Assembly (NCBI RefSeq): GCF_040545875.1 | Contig: NZ_JBEPMR010000022.1 | DNA from: Faecalicatena_A orotica | GTDB taxonomy: Bacteria > Bacillota > Clostridia > Lachnospirales > Lachnospiraceae | Strand: one strand, 5' to 3' | DNA: 64,000 nucleotides | Shown here: positions 1 through 7,240 of the stretch, in pieces | Numbering within the stretch: position 1 is the stretch's first letter | Layout of the letters: each line of letters starts with the position of its first letter | Notes under the pieces: model-generated | Told to the model about the DNA's origin: nothing | Database searches by the model: none | Seen by the model: the letters and a program-made list of their open reading frames with translations, nothing else | Position numbers and translations under genes: made by a program

Positions 1-181
1 TGACAAACACAACACTAATAGTATAAAGTATTTTGAGGCGGATGTCTATCCGTCTATTTGCCATACCCTGAAAAAAATCGGTCTTTATTGGGAGGTGCAG
101 AACAGCATCTGATGCCCAGCTTATATCACCCATCTTCTCCTGATTATAGGGAATCGTAAGTTTAGGTCTGCCCAGACCCAT
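1..181 (-). pseudogene. possible mobile-element ATPase gene fragment, runs off left edge
   Basis: The minus strand stays open from an ATG at 179-181 to the window edge (about 60 codons) with no ribosome site and an in-frame TAG two codons upstream. The residues after the start (GRPKLTIPYNQEKMGDISWA, then SDAVLHL) loosely follow the 'KxGxIxWxxDxVxxL' pattern found after Walker B in DnaB/RecA-like ATPases of mobile elements. A second frame just upstream reads LVKDGSG and would join it by a frameshift. I infer a broken remnant, but the evidence is thin: it could also be non-coding. Confidence 0.22.
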
Positions 182-258
182 CCTTAACTAACTGACATTG
201 GTTCACAGGCAAGCCTGTAAACAGTAACGAATAAATGCAGCGTTATGATATAAAAATA

Positions 259-1083
259 TCATTTTATAAGTGGCTGGCATTTCGGGCAGTAGTATACAGA
301 TCCGCCAAGATATGCTTCTTTTGTGATCTCTCCGCCGCACATTGGGCATCCTTTTGTAAGGCTGTTCTTCGACATTTTTGTCTGATACCCGCAGTTTTCC
401 CCGTAGATATCTTTCTCTGTGTCGCGCCCGCCGGCTTTCAGCATTTCTTCCAAAACAGTTACGATACTTTCTTTCAATTTTATGATATCATCCTGACTTA
501 ATGTATTCAGTTTTCTTTTCGGATGTATTCCTGCCTCAAATAAGATATCCTGAACCACACCGTTTCCGATTCCGGGGAAACGCTGTTCTGTGGCCAGAAA
601 TGCTTTTGCACTCAGGTTCGGCTTACTCTCAGCCAGTATTCTGTCATAGTATGCTGAAAATTCTTCGGATAAAGGCGAAACTGCATGCAGGCTCTTTTCA
701 TAATATTCATTATCGTAATCCCCATGATGCAGTATAATTCCGCCATACATCGCCACAGTAAAGGAAAGTGCCGTCTGATCATCAAAGATAATCAAAAGCT
801 GGTACGTTTTCGACAGCTTCGTACTGTCTGTAAATCTGACATTGACTCCGTCATTCACGGCCAGCCGTTCCCCATTGTCGAATAAAATCTCCACAAAGAT
901 ACCGAAACCAGATACAGACTCTATTCTTCTGTCTTTGATCCGCTCTTCATACAGATTGGGGTCTCCATTAAACCAGCAAAACTTATGAGGCTTATTCGGG
1001 GGCAGAACTGCCGTTACTTTTTTTCCTGCCACTTCCTTTTCCAACTGTGCCGCCCTTGCCATTACTTCCGGAAATTCCAGCAT
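259..1083 (-). CDS. Fpg/Nei-type DNA glycosylase (formamidopyrimidine-DNA glycosylase family)
   Basis: Base-excision-repair glycosylase/AP lyase of the Fpg/Nei family. The N-terminus MLEFPEV corresponds to the family's M-P/x-E-L-P-E-V start, and the conserved second glutamate of that stretch is present, although residue 2 is Leu rather than the catalytic Pro of classical Fpg, as in a Nei-like side branch. Further marks are the H2TH region (RFPGIGNGVVQDILFEAGIHP) and a C-terminal zinc finger with CPMCGG and CPKC. I chose the internal ATG at 1083 over an upstream one at 1146 because family homology starts there and GGGAGG lies 8 bases ahead. It follows the AraC-type gene by 38 bases, probably in one transcript. 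Lesion specificity cannot be read from sequence. Confidence 0.85.
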   Translation of the reverse strand: MLEFPEVMARAAQLEKEVAGKKVTAVLPPNKPHKFCWFNGDPNLYEERIKDRRIESVSGFGIFVEILFDNGERLAVNDGVNVRFTDSTKLSKTYQLLIIFDDQTALSFTVAMYGGIILHHGDYDNEYYEKSLHAVSPLSEEFSAYYDRILAESKPNLSAKAFLATEQRFPGIGNGVVQDILFEAGIHPKRKLNTLSQDDIIKLKESIVTVLEEMLKAGGRDTEKDIYGENCGYQTKMSKNSLTKGCPMCGGEITKEAYLGGSVYYCPKCQPLIK

Positions 1084-1121
1084 ACCTGTTTCCTCCCTGA
1101 TCCTTTTTATTACTTGTCCCT

Positions 1122-1970
1122 TTATTTCTTTACAACCGGTATCCAAACTTCATAAATCGCATTCTGTGGGTCAGGATTCAGATACACTTCAATATCCGGG
1201 GCATTGCCATACTCATATCCTGATCCCGGGAGCCACTCTGTCACAATTCGTTTTTCCAGTTCCTGAATGGAAAGGTTAGTCCCTTTCCCTTCGAAAATAG
1301 CCCAGTCAGCTTTTGGAACTATAAATTCCTCCAGCTCTCCGTCTGTTTCTGCGTCAGTTGCCACCGAAATGTAATATCTCCAGCTCTGGCCTTCACCGCA
1401 GGCACTTACGCCCAGAATCCCTTTAGGCTCTGCGTCCATCATGGACGCCAGCTTCTCGATTAAACCTTCGGCGGCTGCTCTTCCCCACAAAGCCGGCACT
1501 GCCTCAAAGTTCTTTTCTAATTCCTTCTCAAGAGGGCATGATATCCCCACAATACGAAACGCTTCTTTCTTTTCAATTCTGTAATTCATCTCACTGTCTC
1601 CTTTTATTGTTATTCGGAAGCTGACAGGAGGAAATGCTTTCAATCTGGCGCCTGACTCTTTCGCCTCGGAAGGCGCTATGCCATGTACACTTTTGAAAGC
1701 CCGTGTAAATGCTGTCGGAGATTCGTACCCATATTTCAGTGCTACATCAACTACCTTTTCCCCTCCGCTCTGTAAATCAACCGCTGCAAGGGTCATACGC
1801 CTGCGGCGCACATATTCTGATAGCGGAACCCCGGCCATATATGCAAACATTCTCTGAAAATGGTAAGTACTGCAGCAGGCGATCCTGGCCGCTTCCTCGA
1901 TTTCAAACTTATCACATAAATGCTCCTCTATATAGCCCATTGCACGGTTTAATCGTTCTATCCAATCCAT
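1122..1970 (-). CDS. AraC-family regulator with GyrI-like effector-binding domain
   Basis: Transcription regulator of 282 residues. Residues 1-105 form an AraC/XylS double helix-turn-helix (ACCSTYHFQRMFAYMAGVPL and the second helix near YGYESPTAFTRAFK). Residues about 125-282 form a GyrI-like/AraC_E_bind domain ending in YEVWIPVVKK, a fold that binds small hydrophobic or cationic molecules in Rob- and BmrR-type regulators. AGGAGG precedes the ATG. It leads a two-gene unit with the Fpg/Nei glycosylase. Two identical dyads at 2051-2069 and 2077-2095 lie just upstream of a predicted -35 box, which suggests autoregulation. The ligand is unknown. Confidence 0.9.
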   Translation of the reverse strand: MDWIERLNRAMGYIEEHLCDKFEIEEAARIACCSTYHFQRMFAYMAGVPLSEYVRRRRMTLAAVDLQSGGEKVVDVALKYGYESPTAFTRAFKSVHGIAPSEAKESGARLKAFPPVSFRITIKGDSEMNYRIEKKEAFRIVGISCPLEKELEKNFEAVPALWGRAAAEGLIEKLASMMDAEPKGILGVSACGEGQSWRYYISVATDAETDGELEEFIVPKADWAIFEGKGTNLSIQELEKRIVTEWLPGSGYEYGNAPDIEVYLNPDPQNAIYEVWIPVVKK

Positions 1971-2040
1971 GTTTTGCCTCCTGATATCAATATAATATAT
2001 TCGTCCAGACTCTTCCTCTTATTCCCTGCCGGAAAAAGAG

Positions 2041-2095
2041 AGTCAAAGAATTTCCTGTAGAATAGGAAACTGGAATTTTCCTGAGAGTAAGGAAA
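2041..2095 (-). promoter_or_regulatory. promoter and paired TTTCCT-N7-AGGAAA dyads upstream of the AraC-type gene
   Basis: Two 19-base inverted repeats with identical arms (TTTCCT, 7-base spacer, AGGAAA) occupy 2051-2069 and 2077-2095, with centres 26 bases apart. On the minus strand a TTGACT box (2041-2046) follows directly, with AATAAG 17 bases further. The geometry is that of activator sites just upstream of -35. They lie right after the yjdF stop, so an RNA 3'-end role cannot be excluded. Confidence 0.5.
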
Positions 2096-2103
2096 CAGGG
2101 GCA

Positions 2104-2520
2104 TTATCTGCCCCTATGTTTCTCTTTCTTTTTCTGCTGTTTCAGATCAAACTGACGCTGCTTCTCAGCCTCTTTTTGTTCGCGGCTTCTTTCTTTCCTG
2201 CCAGTTTTCATCTGCTCCTGCTGTAACTTTAACGCCTGCTGGGATTTCGTCCCGATACCAGTGGTATCCGTCTGCCTGTGGGCCTCACGCATCGCCCTCT
2301 TCGGATTCTTCTTCTCAGCTTTTACAGCAGCTGCCACAGCCGGACTGAATCGAAACCGGTAGTAATTTTCCATCAGGAAGCCATTCACTTCATAATCCTT
2401 CGGTTCCGCACCGAATGTCACCTTACTTACAGTGAGCATTCCATCCGTCACCTGCTCGATCACGCCTACCCAGAAAGGCTCCTCGAAAAATACTGTCAGT
2501 GTTACCGATATCTTGTCCAT
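2104..2520 (-). CDS. yjdF: YjdF family protein (DUF2992)
   Basis: Small protein of 138 residues. The first 75 residues (TVFFEEPFWVGVIEQVTDG, then YEVNGFLMENYYRFRFSPAV) match the YjdF/DUF2992 family; the C-terminal 60 residues are very basic and Gln/Lys-rich (KLQQEQMKTGRKERSREQKE), probably helical. YjdF's biochemical role is not established; the family is known mainly as the gene controlled by the yjdF (azaaromatic-sensing) riboswitch, and such an RNA appears to precede this copy. AGGAGG lies 7 bases before the ATG. It is monocistronic, with its own strong promoter. Confidence 0.88.
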   Translation of the reverse strand: MDKISVTLTVFFEEPFWVGVIEQVTDGMLTVSKVTFGAEPKDYEVNGFLMENYYRFRFSPAVAAAVKAEKKNPKRAMREAHRQTDTTGIGTKSQQALKLQQEQMKTGRKERSREQKEAEKQRQFDLKQQKKKEKHRGR

Positions 2521-2534
2521 GACAATTCCTCCTT

Positions 2535-2665
2535 TGCTTGTTATGAACCGTGAAACTGTCCATTAGACATTTCCCCGTGTCCAGCAAAAGAACGGACGAC
2601 CAGGAGGAGGGTTACTGATACCCTAAAGGGTACGCCTGGACTACCAACCAGACCGTGTTTTTATC
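2535..2665 (-). ncRNA. probable yjdF riboswitch (azaaromatic sensor)
   Basis: Structured leader between the promoter and the yjdF ATG. On the minus strand CCAGG...CCTGG encloses a TACCC-TTTA-GGGTA hairpin, followed by GGAC/GTCC-type pairings and the stretch ACGGGGAAATGTC. Position, length (about 130 bases) and the downstream gene agree with the yjdF motif. The assignment rests on gene context and remembered motif shape, not on a covariance-model search. Confidence 0.65.
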
Positions 2666-2677
2666 TCTGCTGTATTC

Positions 2678-2706
2678 ATATTATCTTTTTATGAAGTGGG
2701 TGTCAA
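2678..2706 (-). promoter_or_regulatory. promoter of yjdF leader
   Basis: Minus-strand TTGACA (2701-2706), 17-base spacer, TAATAT (2678-2683). Transcription would start near 2670, just before the structured leader. Confidence 0.75.
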
Positions 2707-2730
2707 GCTTGAACCTGTTTACTATGCATA

Positions 2731-3096
2731 CTATTCAATCACATATCCCGCGCCTGAAAGCACCTCCACTGCGCGGGAGAAATTCTCCGCTTTTGTGAGA
2801 ACATAGTCTGTATTATATGTCGATAACGCAAAGATACTGATTCCATTTTCGGCAAGCAGAGAGGATATCTTTGAAAGAATCCCGATCAGTGAAAAATCCA
2901 GAGCCCCCTGTATCCGGAAGGCTCTCCAGCCATCATCACGTGCAGTAGTATTCCCGGGCACATCCTCTGTTGCACAGACCAGAGACAGTTCTTCATCTGT
3001 CTTACCTATGAAGCAGAAGTCTGCCTCTAAATGAACCATTGAGAAATCTTCCACTTTGCATACTGAAAACTCTTGTTTTAATATATTTAAATTCAT
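2731..3096 (-). CDS. ACT domain-containing protein
   Basis: About 121 residues. The C-terminal half (FSLIGILSKISSLLAENGIS, then IFALSTYNTDYVLTK) is a typical ACT domain, a ligand-binding fold usually for amino acids; the first half is the N-terminal lobe of the small stand-alone ACT-domain family. The ATG at 3096 is chosen because homology begins at MNLNILKQEF; the longer frame upstream is just read-through antisense-like sequence overlapping the XRE gene. It is third in an operon with the membrane protein and XRE regulator (10-base gap). Ligand unknown. Confidence 0.82.
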   Translation of the reverse strand: MNLNILKQEFSVCKVEDFSMVHLEADFCFIGKTDEELSLVCATEDVPGNTTARDDGWRAFRIQGALDFSLIGILSKISSLLAENGISIFALSTYNTDYVLTKAENFSRAVEVLSGAGYVIE

Positions 3097-3106
3097 TCTA
3101 TATCCC

Positions 3107-3316
3107 CTATTCTTTCTCCGACGGCTCTTCCCAGAACAACTCATCCAGTGTCTTCCCCAGTGTATGGCAGATAGACAGACAAAGCCTGATTGTCGGGTTG
3201 TAATCACCCTTTTCGATTGCATTGATCGTCTGTCTGGTTACACCTACCTCATCCGCAAGCTGCTGCTGAGACATATCAAAGGCTGCACGGGCTGATTTTA
3301 ACTTCAGATTCTTCAT
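3107..3316 (-). CDS. small XRE-family (YozG-like) transcriptional regulator
   Basis: 69 residues that are almost entirely one Cro/C1-type helix-turn-helix: SARAAFDMSQQQLADEVGVT followed by RQTINAIEKGDYNPTIRL. The tail TLGKTLDELFWEE is typical of the small stand-alone group. It overlaps the upstream membrane protein gene by 4 bases (ATGA), so the two are translationally coupled, a common arrangement in which the regulator controls its membrane partner. Paired dyads in the operon promoter (3939-3972) are the likely binding sites. Confidence 0.93.
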   Translation of the reverse strand: MKNLKLKSARAAFDMSQQQLADEVGVTRQTINAIEKGDYNPTIRLCLSICHTLGKTLDELFWEEPSEKE

Positions 3317-3840
3317 AATGACTCCACGTCCTTCTCCCGCCTGTCCTTAAATGACTTCACCGCTATTATGGCTAATATAAGGAGATTAAGAACTCCTGCA
3401 TAGAAAAAAACGATACTATAAGGGTATGTATTTTTAGGATCCAGTATTGCAGGTATCCCCCAGTAGAAATCCAGTATAAGTAAGAAAATATTAGAAACCG
3501 TCAGAGACTTCCCTGTTGAGTCGCGATTAAAAAAGGCGTCTTTCCAAATGCACAATATGATTGCAACTGCAAGAGATACAAAAATCCCTAGAAGAATCCC
3601 CGCTGCTCCCCTGTATTTACCTGTAAGATCTTCAATGACGCTATTGAACAGAAGATATAAAATGAGTATAGCGTATGCGTACTTAAAAGATTCCCCACGG
3701 ATAAGTTTCTGGCGCTCATCAAATTCATTTGGTTCCGCATTTTTCCCATTTTTTATTCTAACAATCGCAATAATTATTAAAAAAATAGTTAACACACTCA
3801 AAAAGGCCAGTATACACATATAATAACTTCTTTGACTCAT
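3313..3840 (-). CDS. small integral membrane protein, partner of XRE regulator
   Basis: About 176 residues with four to five hydrophobic segments (near residues 5-25, 45-65, 75-95, 115-130, 140-160) and a polar cytoplasmic loop NEFDERQKLIRGESFKYAY, a pattern seen in DUF-type membrane proteins encoded next to small XRE regulators. Two adjacent ATGs exist at 3843 and 3840; GGGAGG is 4 and 7 bases away respectively, which favours 3840. A farther in-frame ATG at 3864 lacks a ribosome site. Function unknown. Confidence 0.78.
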   Translation of the reverse strand: MSQRSYYMCILAFLSVLTIFLIIIAIVRIKNGKNAEPNEFDERQKLIRGESFKYAYAILILYLLFNSVIEDLTGKYRGAAGILLGIFVSLAVAIILCIWKDAFFNRDSTGKSLTVSNIFLLILDFYWGIPAILDPKNTYPYSIVFFYAGVLNLLILAIIAVKSFKDRREKDVESL

Positions 3841-3923
3841 CATATTCCCTCCCGTCTGAATCAAACCGATTTCATAAATGGAATTACCTTGTTTCCCATA
3901 CAGCTGTATTTTCTTCTATTTTT

Positions 3924-3972
3924 ACTATATTCCATACATTACATTTTGTCAATTATATTTTACATTTTGTAA
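3924..3972 (-). promoter_or_regulatory. promoter with two ACAAAATGT dyads spaced 21 bp
   Basis: Minus strand: TTGACA (3947-3952), 17-base spacer, TATAGT (3924-3929). Dyads TTACATTTTGTCA (3939-3951) and TTACATTTTGTAA (3960-3972) are 21 bases apart, two helical turns, and the first overlaps the -35 box. This is a convincing repressor operator pair; the XRE protein encoded in the operon is the obvious candidate. Confidence 0.7.
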
Positions 3973-3980
3973 GGTGGTTT

Positions 3981-4016
3981 TTATTTCATAGGACGTACTT
4001 TCCTCGTATGAAATAA
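3981..4016. repeat. 36-base hairpin repeat, copy 1
   Basis: TTATTTCATA and TATGAAATAA arms enclose GGACGTACTTTCCTCG. The same 36-base unit, with two substitutions, recurs at 17193-17228, and in both places it abuts a terminator hairpin downstream of a minus-strand operon. See the matching entry and finding. Confidence 0.7.
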
Positions 4017-4060
4017 AAAACCTTCCTCCGCATGTTTATCCTGCAGAAGAAGGTTTTTTT
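4012..4060 (-). terminator. rho-independent terminator of the DHFR-like/mtnN/GrpB operon
   Basis: AAACCTTC (4018-4025) pairs with GAAGGTTT (4049-4056); the minus-strand transcript ends in a T-rich run through the repeat hairpin. Sits 9 bases after the GrpB-family stop codon. A T run is present on both strands. Confidence 0.8.
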
Positions 4061-4068
4061 CATATTCT

Positions 4069-4635
4069 TTATGAATATCTTCCCTTATATGCACTTTTTG
4101 CAGCCCCGGTATATTTTTTTACAAAGGCAGTCTTTTTATCTGTATAGGCGTCCCTGTTGTGTTCGTAGATCTTCCACAATTCGAGTTTCAGTTCTTCATA
4201 TTCTTTAGCGATTTCTTGATGTTCCTTCAAATAATCCCGAAAATATAATTCATCGTTATCTCCGAAATATCTTAAATGAAGATGGTATACCTTATCTGCA
4301 AAACCATTTTCGGTATATCCCTTGTTAAAAGACAGCCGTTTATCCGTTCTGGACATACAGCGATAACCGATAGACTCCAGTATACTGCTGATATTCTGCC
4401 AGTCACTGTCCTCTTCTGTCTCAACTATAATGTCCACGATGGGTTTTGCCCAGATTGTTTCAATGGCTGTACTGCCGGCATGGCTGATCCGCCTGACCTG
4501 CGGTTCTGGCAGCCTTTCTCTAAGCAGAGCCTGTTCTTCTTCATACCAGCTTCTCCATACGTGCTTATGCTCTGTCAGGTAAATAGGGAAAAGCTGCCAA
4601 AGCTCTTCCAGACTCATTTCTTCCAGCTTCTTCAT
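4069..4635 (-). CDS. GrpB family protein (UPF0157 nucleotidyltransferase-like)
   Basis: 188 residues. The pattern RRISHAGSTAIETIWAKPIV then DIIVE is the GrpB/UPF0157 signature, a nucleotidyltransferase-like fold with HxGST and an acidic D-I-I-V pair; further down FADKVYHLHLRYFGDNDELY. Members are found singly or fused to CoaE, and their substrate is not established. It is last of three genes, 22 bases after mtnN. The start at 4635 has no competing ATG and matches family length. Confidence 0.88.
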   Translation of the reverse strand: MKKLEEMSLEELWQLFPIYLTEHKHVWRSWYEEEQALLRERLPEPQVRRISHAGSTAIETIWAKPIVDIIVETEEDSDWQNISSILESIGYRCMSRTDKRLSFNKGYTENGFADKVYHLHLRYFGDNDELYFRDYLKEHQEIAKEYEELKLELWKIYEHNRDAYTDKKTAFVKKYTGAAKSAYKGRYS

Positions 4636-4657
4636 ATGTATCCCTCCGGCCGTGTGT

Positions 4658-5356
4658 TTAATATGCCTCTGTTAATTCCTCAAGTATAAGCAGTACAATA
4701 TCTTTAGAAATAATTGATGCTTTTTCACAATTCTCTCTGAAGTTTCCAACACCTGCATGCGAAGCCGTATCCGTAATCGTCCGCACGGCAATGAACGGAA
4801 TTTGATTTACGAAACAAACATGGGCGATACTTGCCGTCTCCATGTCCACTGATAACGGTGCAAACTTTTCATTGATCTCATCGCGGTTATCATCTGTAAT
4901 AAAACATTCCCCTGTCACACTTTTTCCAAATAACAGCCGGTTTGAAGCTTTATCCTCAACTCTTTTTGCAGCATTGAGGAATCTCTCATCCGATTCAATG
5001 TAAACAGAAGGAAAATACGGATGAAAACCAGTCAAAATGTTTTCTGCTACATCATGATATGCCGACGCAGTGGAAATTACCGTATCAAACAACTCTACAG
5101 TTTCATCCATGCCGCCAGCGGTCCCTGCGTTGATCATTCCATTTACGTGATATAAATCAGCCATTACCTGCGCGGCAATCGCAGCGTTTACCTTACAGTT
5201 ACCACAGTTTGTAAGCACCGCCGGTATCCCCCTGACCGTACCCTCATAAAATTTTAGCATTGCCTTTTCCGTAACCTGCAGATTCTCCACATGCTGCAAA
5301 ATCGGCGCAAGCTCTGCTTCCTCCGCACATATAATTCCCATTTTCCATTCCATCAT
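4658..5356 (-). CDS. mtnN: 5'-methylthioadenosine/S-adenosylhomocysteine nucleosidase
   Basis: Cleaves the glycosidic bond of MTA and SAH, releasing adenine, in methionine salvage and the activated methyl cycle. 232 residues, normal length. Visible marks: MGIICAEEAELAPIL at the N-terminus, NAGTAGGMDE, the substrate-binding VDMETASIAHVC (Glu contacts the ribose) and RTITDTASHAG with the catalytic Asp. Two ATGs in tandem at the start (5356 and 5353) follow AAGGAG. Middle gene of a three-gene operon, 30 bases after the DHFR-like gene. Confidence 0.93.
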   Translation of the reverse strand: MMEWKMGIICAEEAELAPILQHVENLQVTEKAMLKFYEGTVRGIPAVLTNCGNCKVNAAIAAQVMADLYHVNGMINAGTAGGMDETVELFDTVISTASAYHDVAENILTGFHPYFPSVYIESDERFLNAAKRVEDKASNRLLFGKSVTGECFITDDNRDEINEKFAPLSVDMETASIAHVCFVNQIPFIAVRTITDTASHAGVGNFRENCEKASIISKDIVLLILEELTEAY

Positions 5357-5386
5357 TTTTTTCTCCTTTACTTTTCCATTGCGGCC

Positions 5387-5944
5387 TTAGTCACACCTAC
5401 TGTCTGAGACTTGTGTCCTTTGCTCATAGACCAGATCTGTTATGCCATTATAATTCTTTGTCTGAACCAGTTTTAGCGGAATCCTGCCTGTTTCATTTTC
5501 AAAAAGACGGATGCCTTTCCCTAATATAACAGGTATCACAGATAAATAATACCGGTCGATCAGATTCTCTGCGACAAGTGGTGCAACAGTCTGTGTCCCT
5601 CCGCAGACCCAGATATCTTTTCCCGAAGCCTTCTTTAATCTCTTTACAAGGCCACACACATCTTCGCCTGTAAATATGATTTCTTCTTCATCAGGCAGCT
5701 CCCGGTGTGTCAGGACATAACTTTGCAGACCACTGTACATCCAACTGCCGGGCGAAAGCTCCGTCACAATCTGGTGATAAGTATTCCAGCCCATAACTAC
5801 AGTATCAATATCCTGAATGAACGTATCATAGCTCTCCATGTCATTCCTGTCAGGCTCCTCTCCGGCCAGCCAGTCTACATTTCCATACTGGTCAGCGATA
5901 TAACCGTCAAGACTCATTGCTATAAATAAAACCACTTTTTTCAT
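5387..5944 (-). CDS. dihydrofolate reductase family protein (RibD C-terminal-like)
   Basis: 185 residues of the DHFR/RibD reductase superfamily: MKKVVLFIAMSLDGYIAD, VVMGWNTYHQI, DIWVCGGTQTV and YYLSVIPVILGKGIRLF are the conserved blocks (NADPH-binding G-G-T in the third). This YyaP/YwjB-type branch is widespread in Firmicutes, is distinct from FolA, and its physiological substrate is not known. First gene of the mtnN/GrpB operon. Confidence 0.88.
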   Translation of the reverse strand: MKKVVLFIAMSLDGYIADQYGNVDWLAGEEPDRNDMESYDTFIQDIDTVVMGWNTYHQIVTELSPGSWMYSGLQSYVLTHRELPDEEEIIFTGEDVCGLVKRLKKASGKDIWVCGGTQTVAPLVAENLIDRYYLSVIPVILGKGIRLFENETGRIPLKLVQTKNYNGITDLVYEQRTQVSDSRCD

Positions 5945-6038
5945 CGGTATCCTCCATTTTTATGATACCACTATAGTCTATCAAATTCTGTTTATTTATA
6001 CTACCCTCAAAGTTCAAACTACTTCTTCCACTTAATTT

Positions 6039-6677
6039 CTAGTTACAGTTCTTTCTCTCTTTTAGATACCAGAACAACGATCTGACACCAAACCATGCAC
6101 CCAGTAGTATAAGCAAAAGAAACAGCAGTCCGCCAAACCCTCTCATCGCAGCAAAAGGCGTCTCAAACAAAAACGCTCTCCAGAAATGCATCCCTTCCAT
6201 ATTCCATAGCCCCGGTGTATAATATAACTCCTTAAGATGCCATAACTTCGTAAAATCAAATGCACCTGATGTATGGAGAACGACTGCCATCGGGATATAC
6301 ATAACAGACAAATGCAGCCACATATAGGAAATCCTTTTATAACGCTTTGCCTTTGATATACTGTCTGAAAAAATCTCATCAGAAGCAAAAGGGGCCGCCT
6401 GCTCAAAATACTGCAATCCATTCGTCCTTGTTCCGCCTATATGTCTCCAGCCGCAGTCCTCAAACAGCGATAAATAATCTTCGAAATCCTCCTGCTTTTT
6501 AAAAACACGATAATCCACCCTGACCTTTGGTACCGTGTCCTTCCCCTCTGTCTTGACAAACTCATGCCGGCCCGTGGAAACTTTGACATCAGCCAGACGA
6601 TACCCCTTCCGGCGGTAAGACTCCAGCCATTCTTCAATACTGTCGATACGATTGATAAAAAATCTGTGTTTAATCAT
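6039..6677 (-). CDS. DUF2812 domain membrane protein
   Basis: 212 residues. The N-terminal 110 residues form a soluble DUF2812 domain (KHRFFINRIDSIEEWLESYR ... RKGYRLADV ... DYLSLFEDCGWRHIG), followed by two hydrophobic segments near residues 120-140 and 180-205. DUF2812 proteins are typically encoded right after a PadR regulator, as here, and the ATG overlaps the PadR gene by 8 bases. Probably involved in envelope stress or drug sensing, but that is only inferred from association. Confidence 0.88.
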   Translation of the reverse strand: MIKHRFFINRIDSIEEWLESYRRKGYRLADVKVSTGRHEFVKTEGKDTVPKVRVDYRVFKKQEDFEDYLSLFEDCGWRHIGGTRTNGLQYFEQAAPFASDEIFSDSISKAKRYKRISYMWLHLSVMYIPMAVVLHTSGAFDFTKLWHLKELYYTPGLWNMEGMHFWRAFLFETPFAAMRGFGGLLFLLLILLGAWFGVRSLFWYLKERKNCN

Positions 6678-7005
6678 GAGAACTCCCTTCTGCCTGCAGC
6701 CCGCAGGACTCAGCTATACGAATCAAGTCGCGCAGCCTGGCTGTTTCCAGATTTAAAACCTCTTTCCCGAGTATAGTGATCTGATATACTTTTCTGCGCT
6801 TATCATTACTGGGAACGGATTCGATCCATTTCTGTTTGAGTAAATTCTCTATCGCCCCGTACATTGTTCCGGCCGCAATACGGACCTTTCCGCCGCTAAG
6901 CTCCTCCACCTTCTGCATGACATAATATCCATGACCGGGCTTAAGCAGAGCCAGCAATATAAAATATGTGGTCTCCGTCAGTGGTAAATACTGGCTTAAA
7001 TTCAT
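6670..7005 (-). CDS. PadR-family transcriptional regulator
   Basis: 111 residues with the PadR winged helix: LPLTETTYFILLALLKPGHG, then YYVMQKVEELSGGKVRIAAG and TMYGAIENLLKQKWIESV. The C-terminal helix is short, as in the PadR-s1 group. It heads a two-gene operon with the DUF2812 protein. Three consecutive dyads of the ATACAGTTAAACTGTAT type cover its promoter (7021-7065), so autorepression is likely. AGGAGGG precedes the ATG. Confidence 0.94.
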   Translation of the reverse strand: MNLSQYLPLTETTYFILLALLKPGHGYYVMQKVEELSGGKVRIAAGTMYGAIENLLKQKWIESVPSNDKRRKVYQITILGKEVLNLETARLRDLIRIAESCGLQAEGSSHD

Positions 7006-7020
7006 AATCGCCCTCCTTTT

Positions 7021-7072
7021 ATACAGTTTAACTATATAGTTTGATTATATACAGTTAAACTGTATAATTCAA
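7021..7072 (-). promoter_or_regulatory. PadR operon promoter with three tandem operators
   Basis: Minus strand: TTGAAT (7067-7072), 17-base spacer, TATAAT (7044-7049). A perfect dyad ATACAGTTAAACTGTAT (7049-7065) fills the spacer; related dyads lie at 7034-7050 (over -10) and 7021-7037 (around +1). Such a layout would block polymerase fully. Confidence 0.78.
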
Positions 7073-7143
7073 GTATAAAATTAAATATACTCATATTTTG
7101 TTCAACCAATCGTGAAAAGTCCTCTGATGTTATATTACTTTTT

Positions 7144-7180
7144 ACGAAAAAAGAACAGCGCCAAATATTTCAGCGCTGTC
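7144..7180 (-). terminator. leuS terminator
   Basis: ACAGCGC (7155-7161) pairs with GCGCTGT (7173-7179), followed on the minus strand by TTCTTTTTT. About 60 bases after the leuS stop. Confidence 0.8.
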
Positions 7181-7240
7181 CTTAACTATTTATTTTCTTA
7201 CTTTACCTGCCAGTCATATTTATGAAATATTTCTCCGGTA

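Noticed and set aside
2731..3222. Longer start of the ACT protein at 3222
   Set aside because: The extra residues overlap the XRE gene in another frame and are basic, without homology; ATG at 3096 fits.
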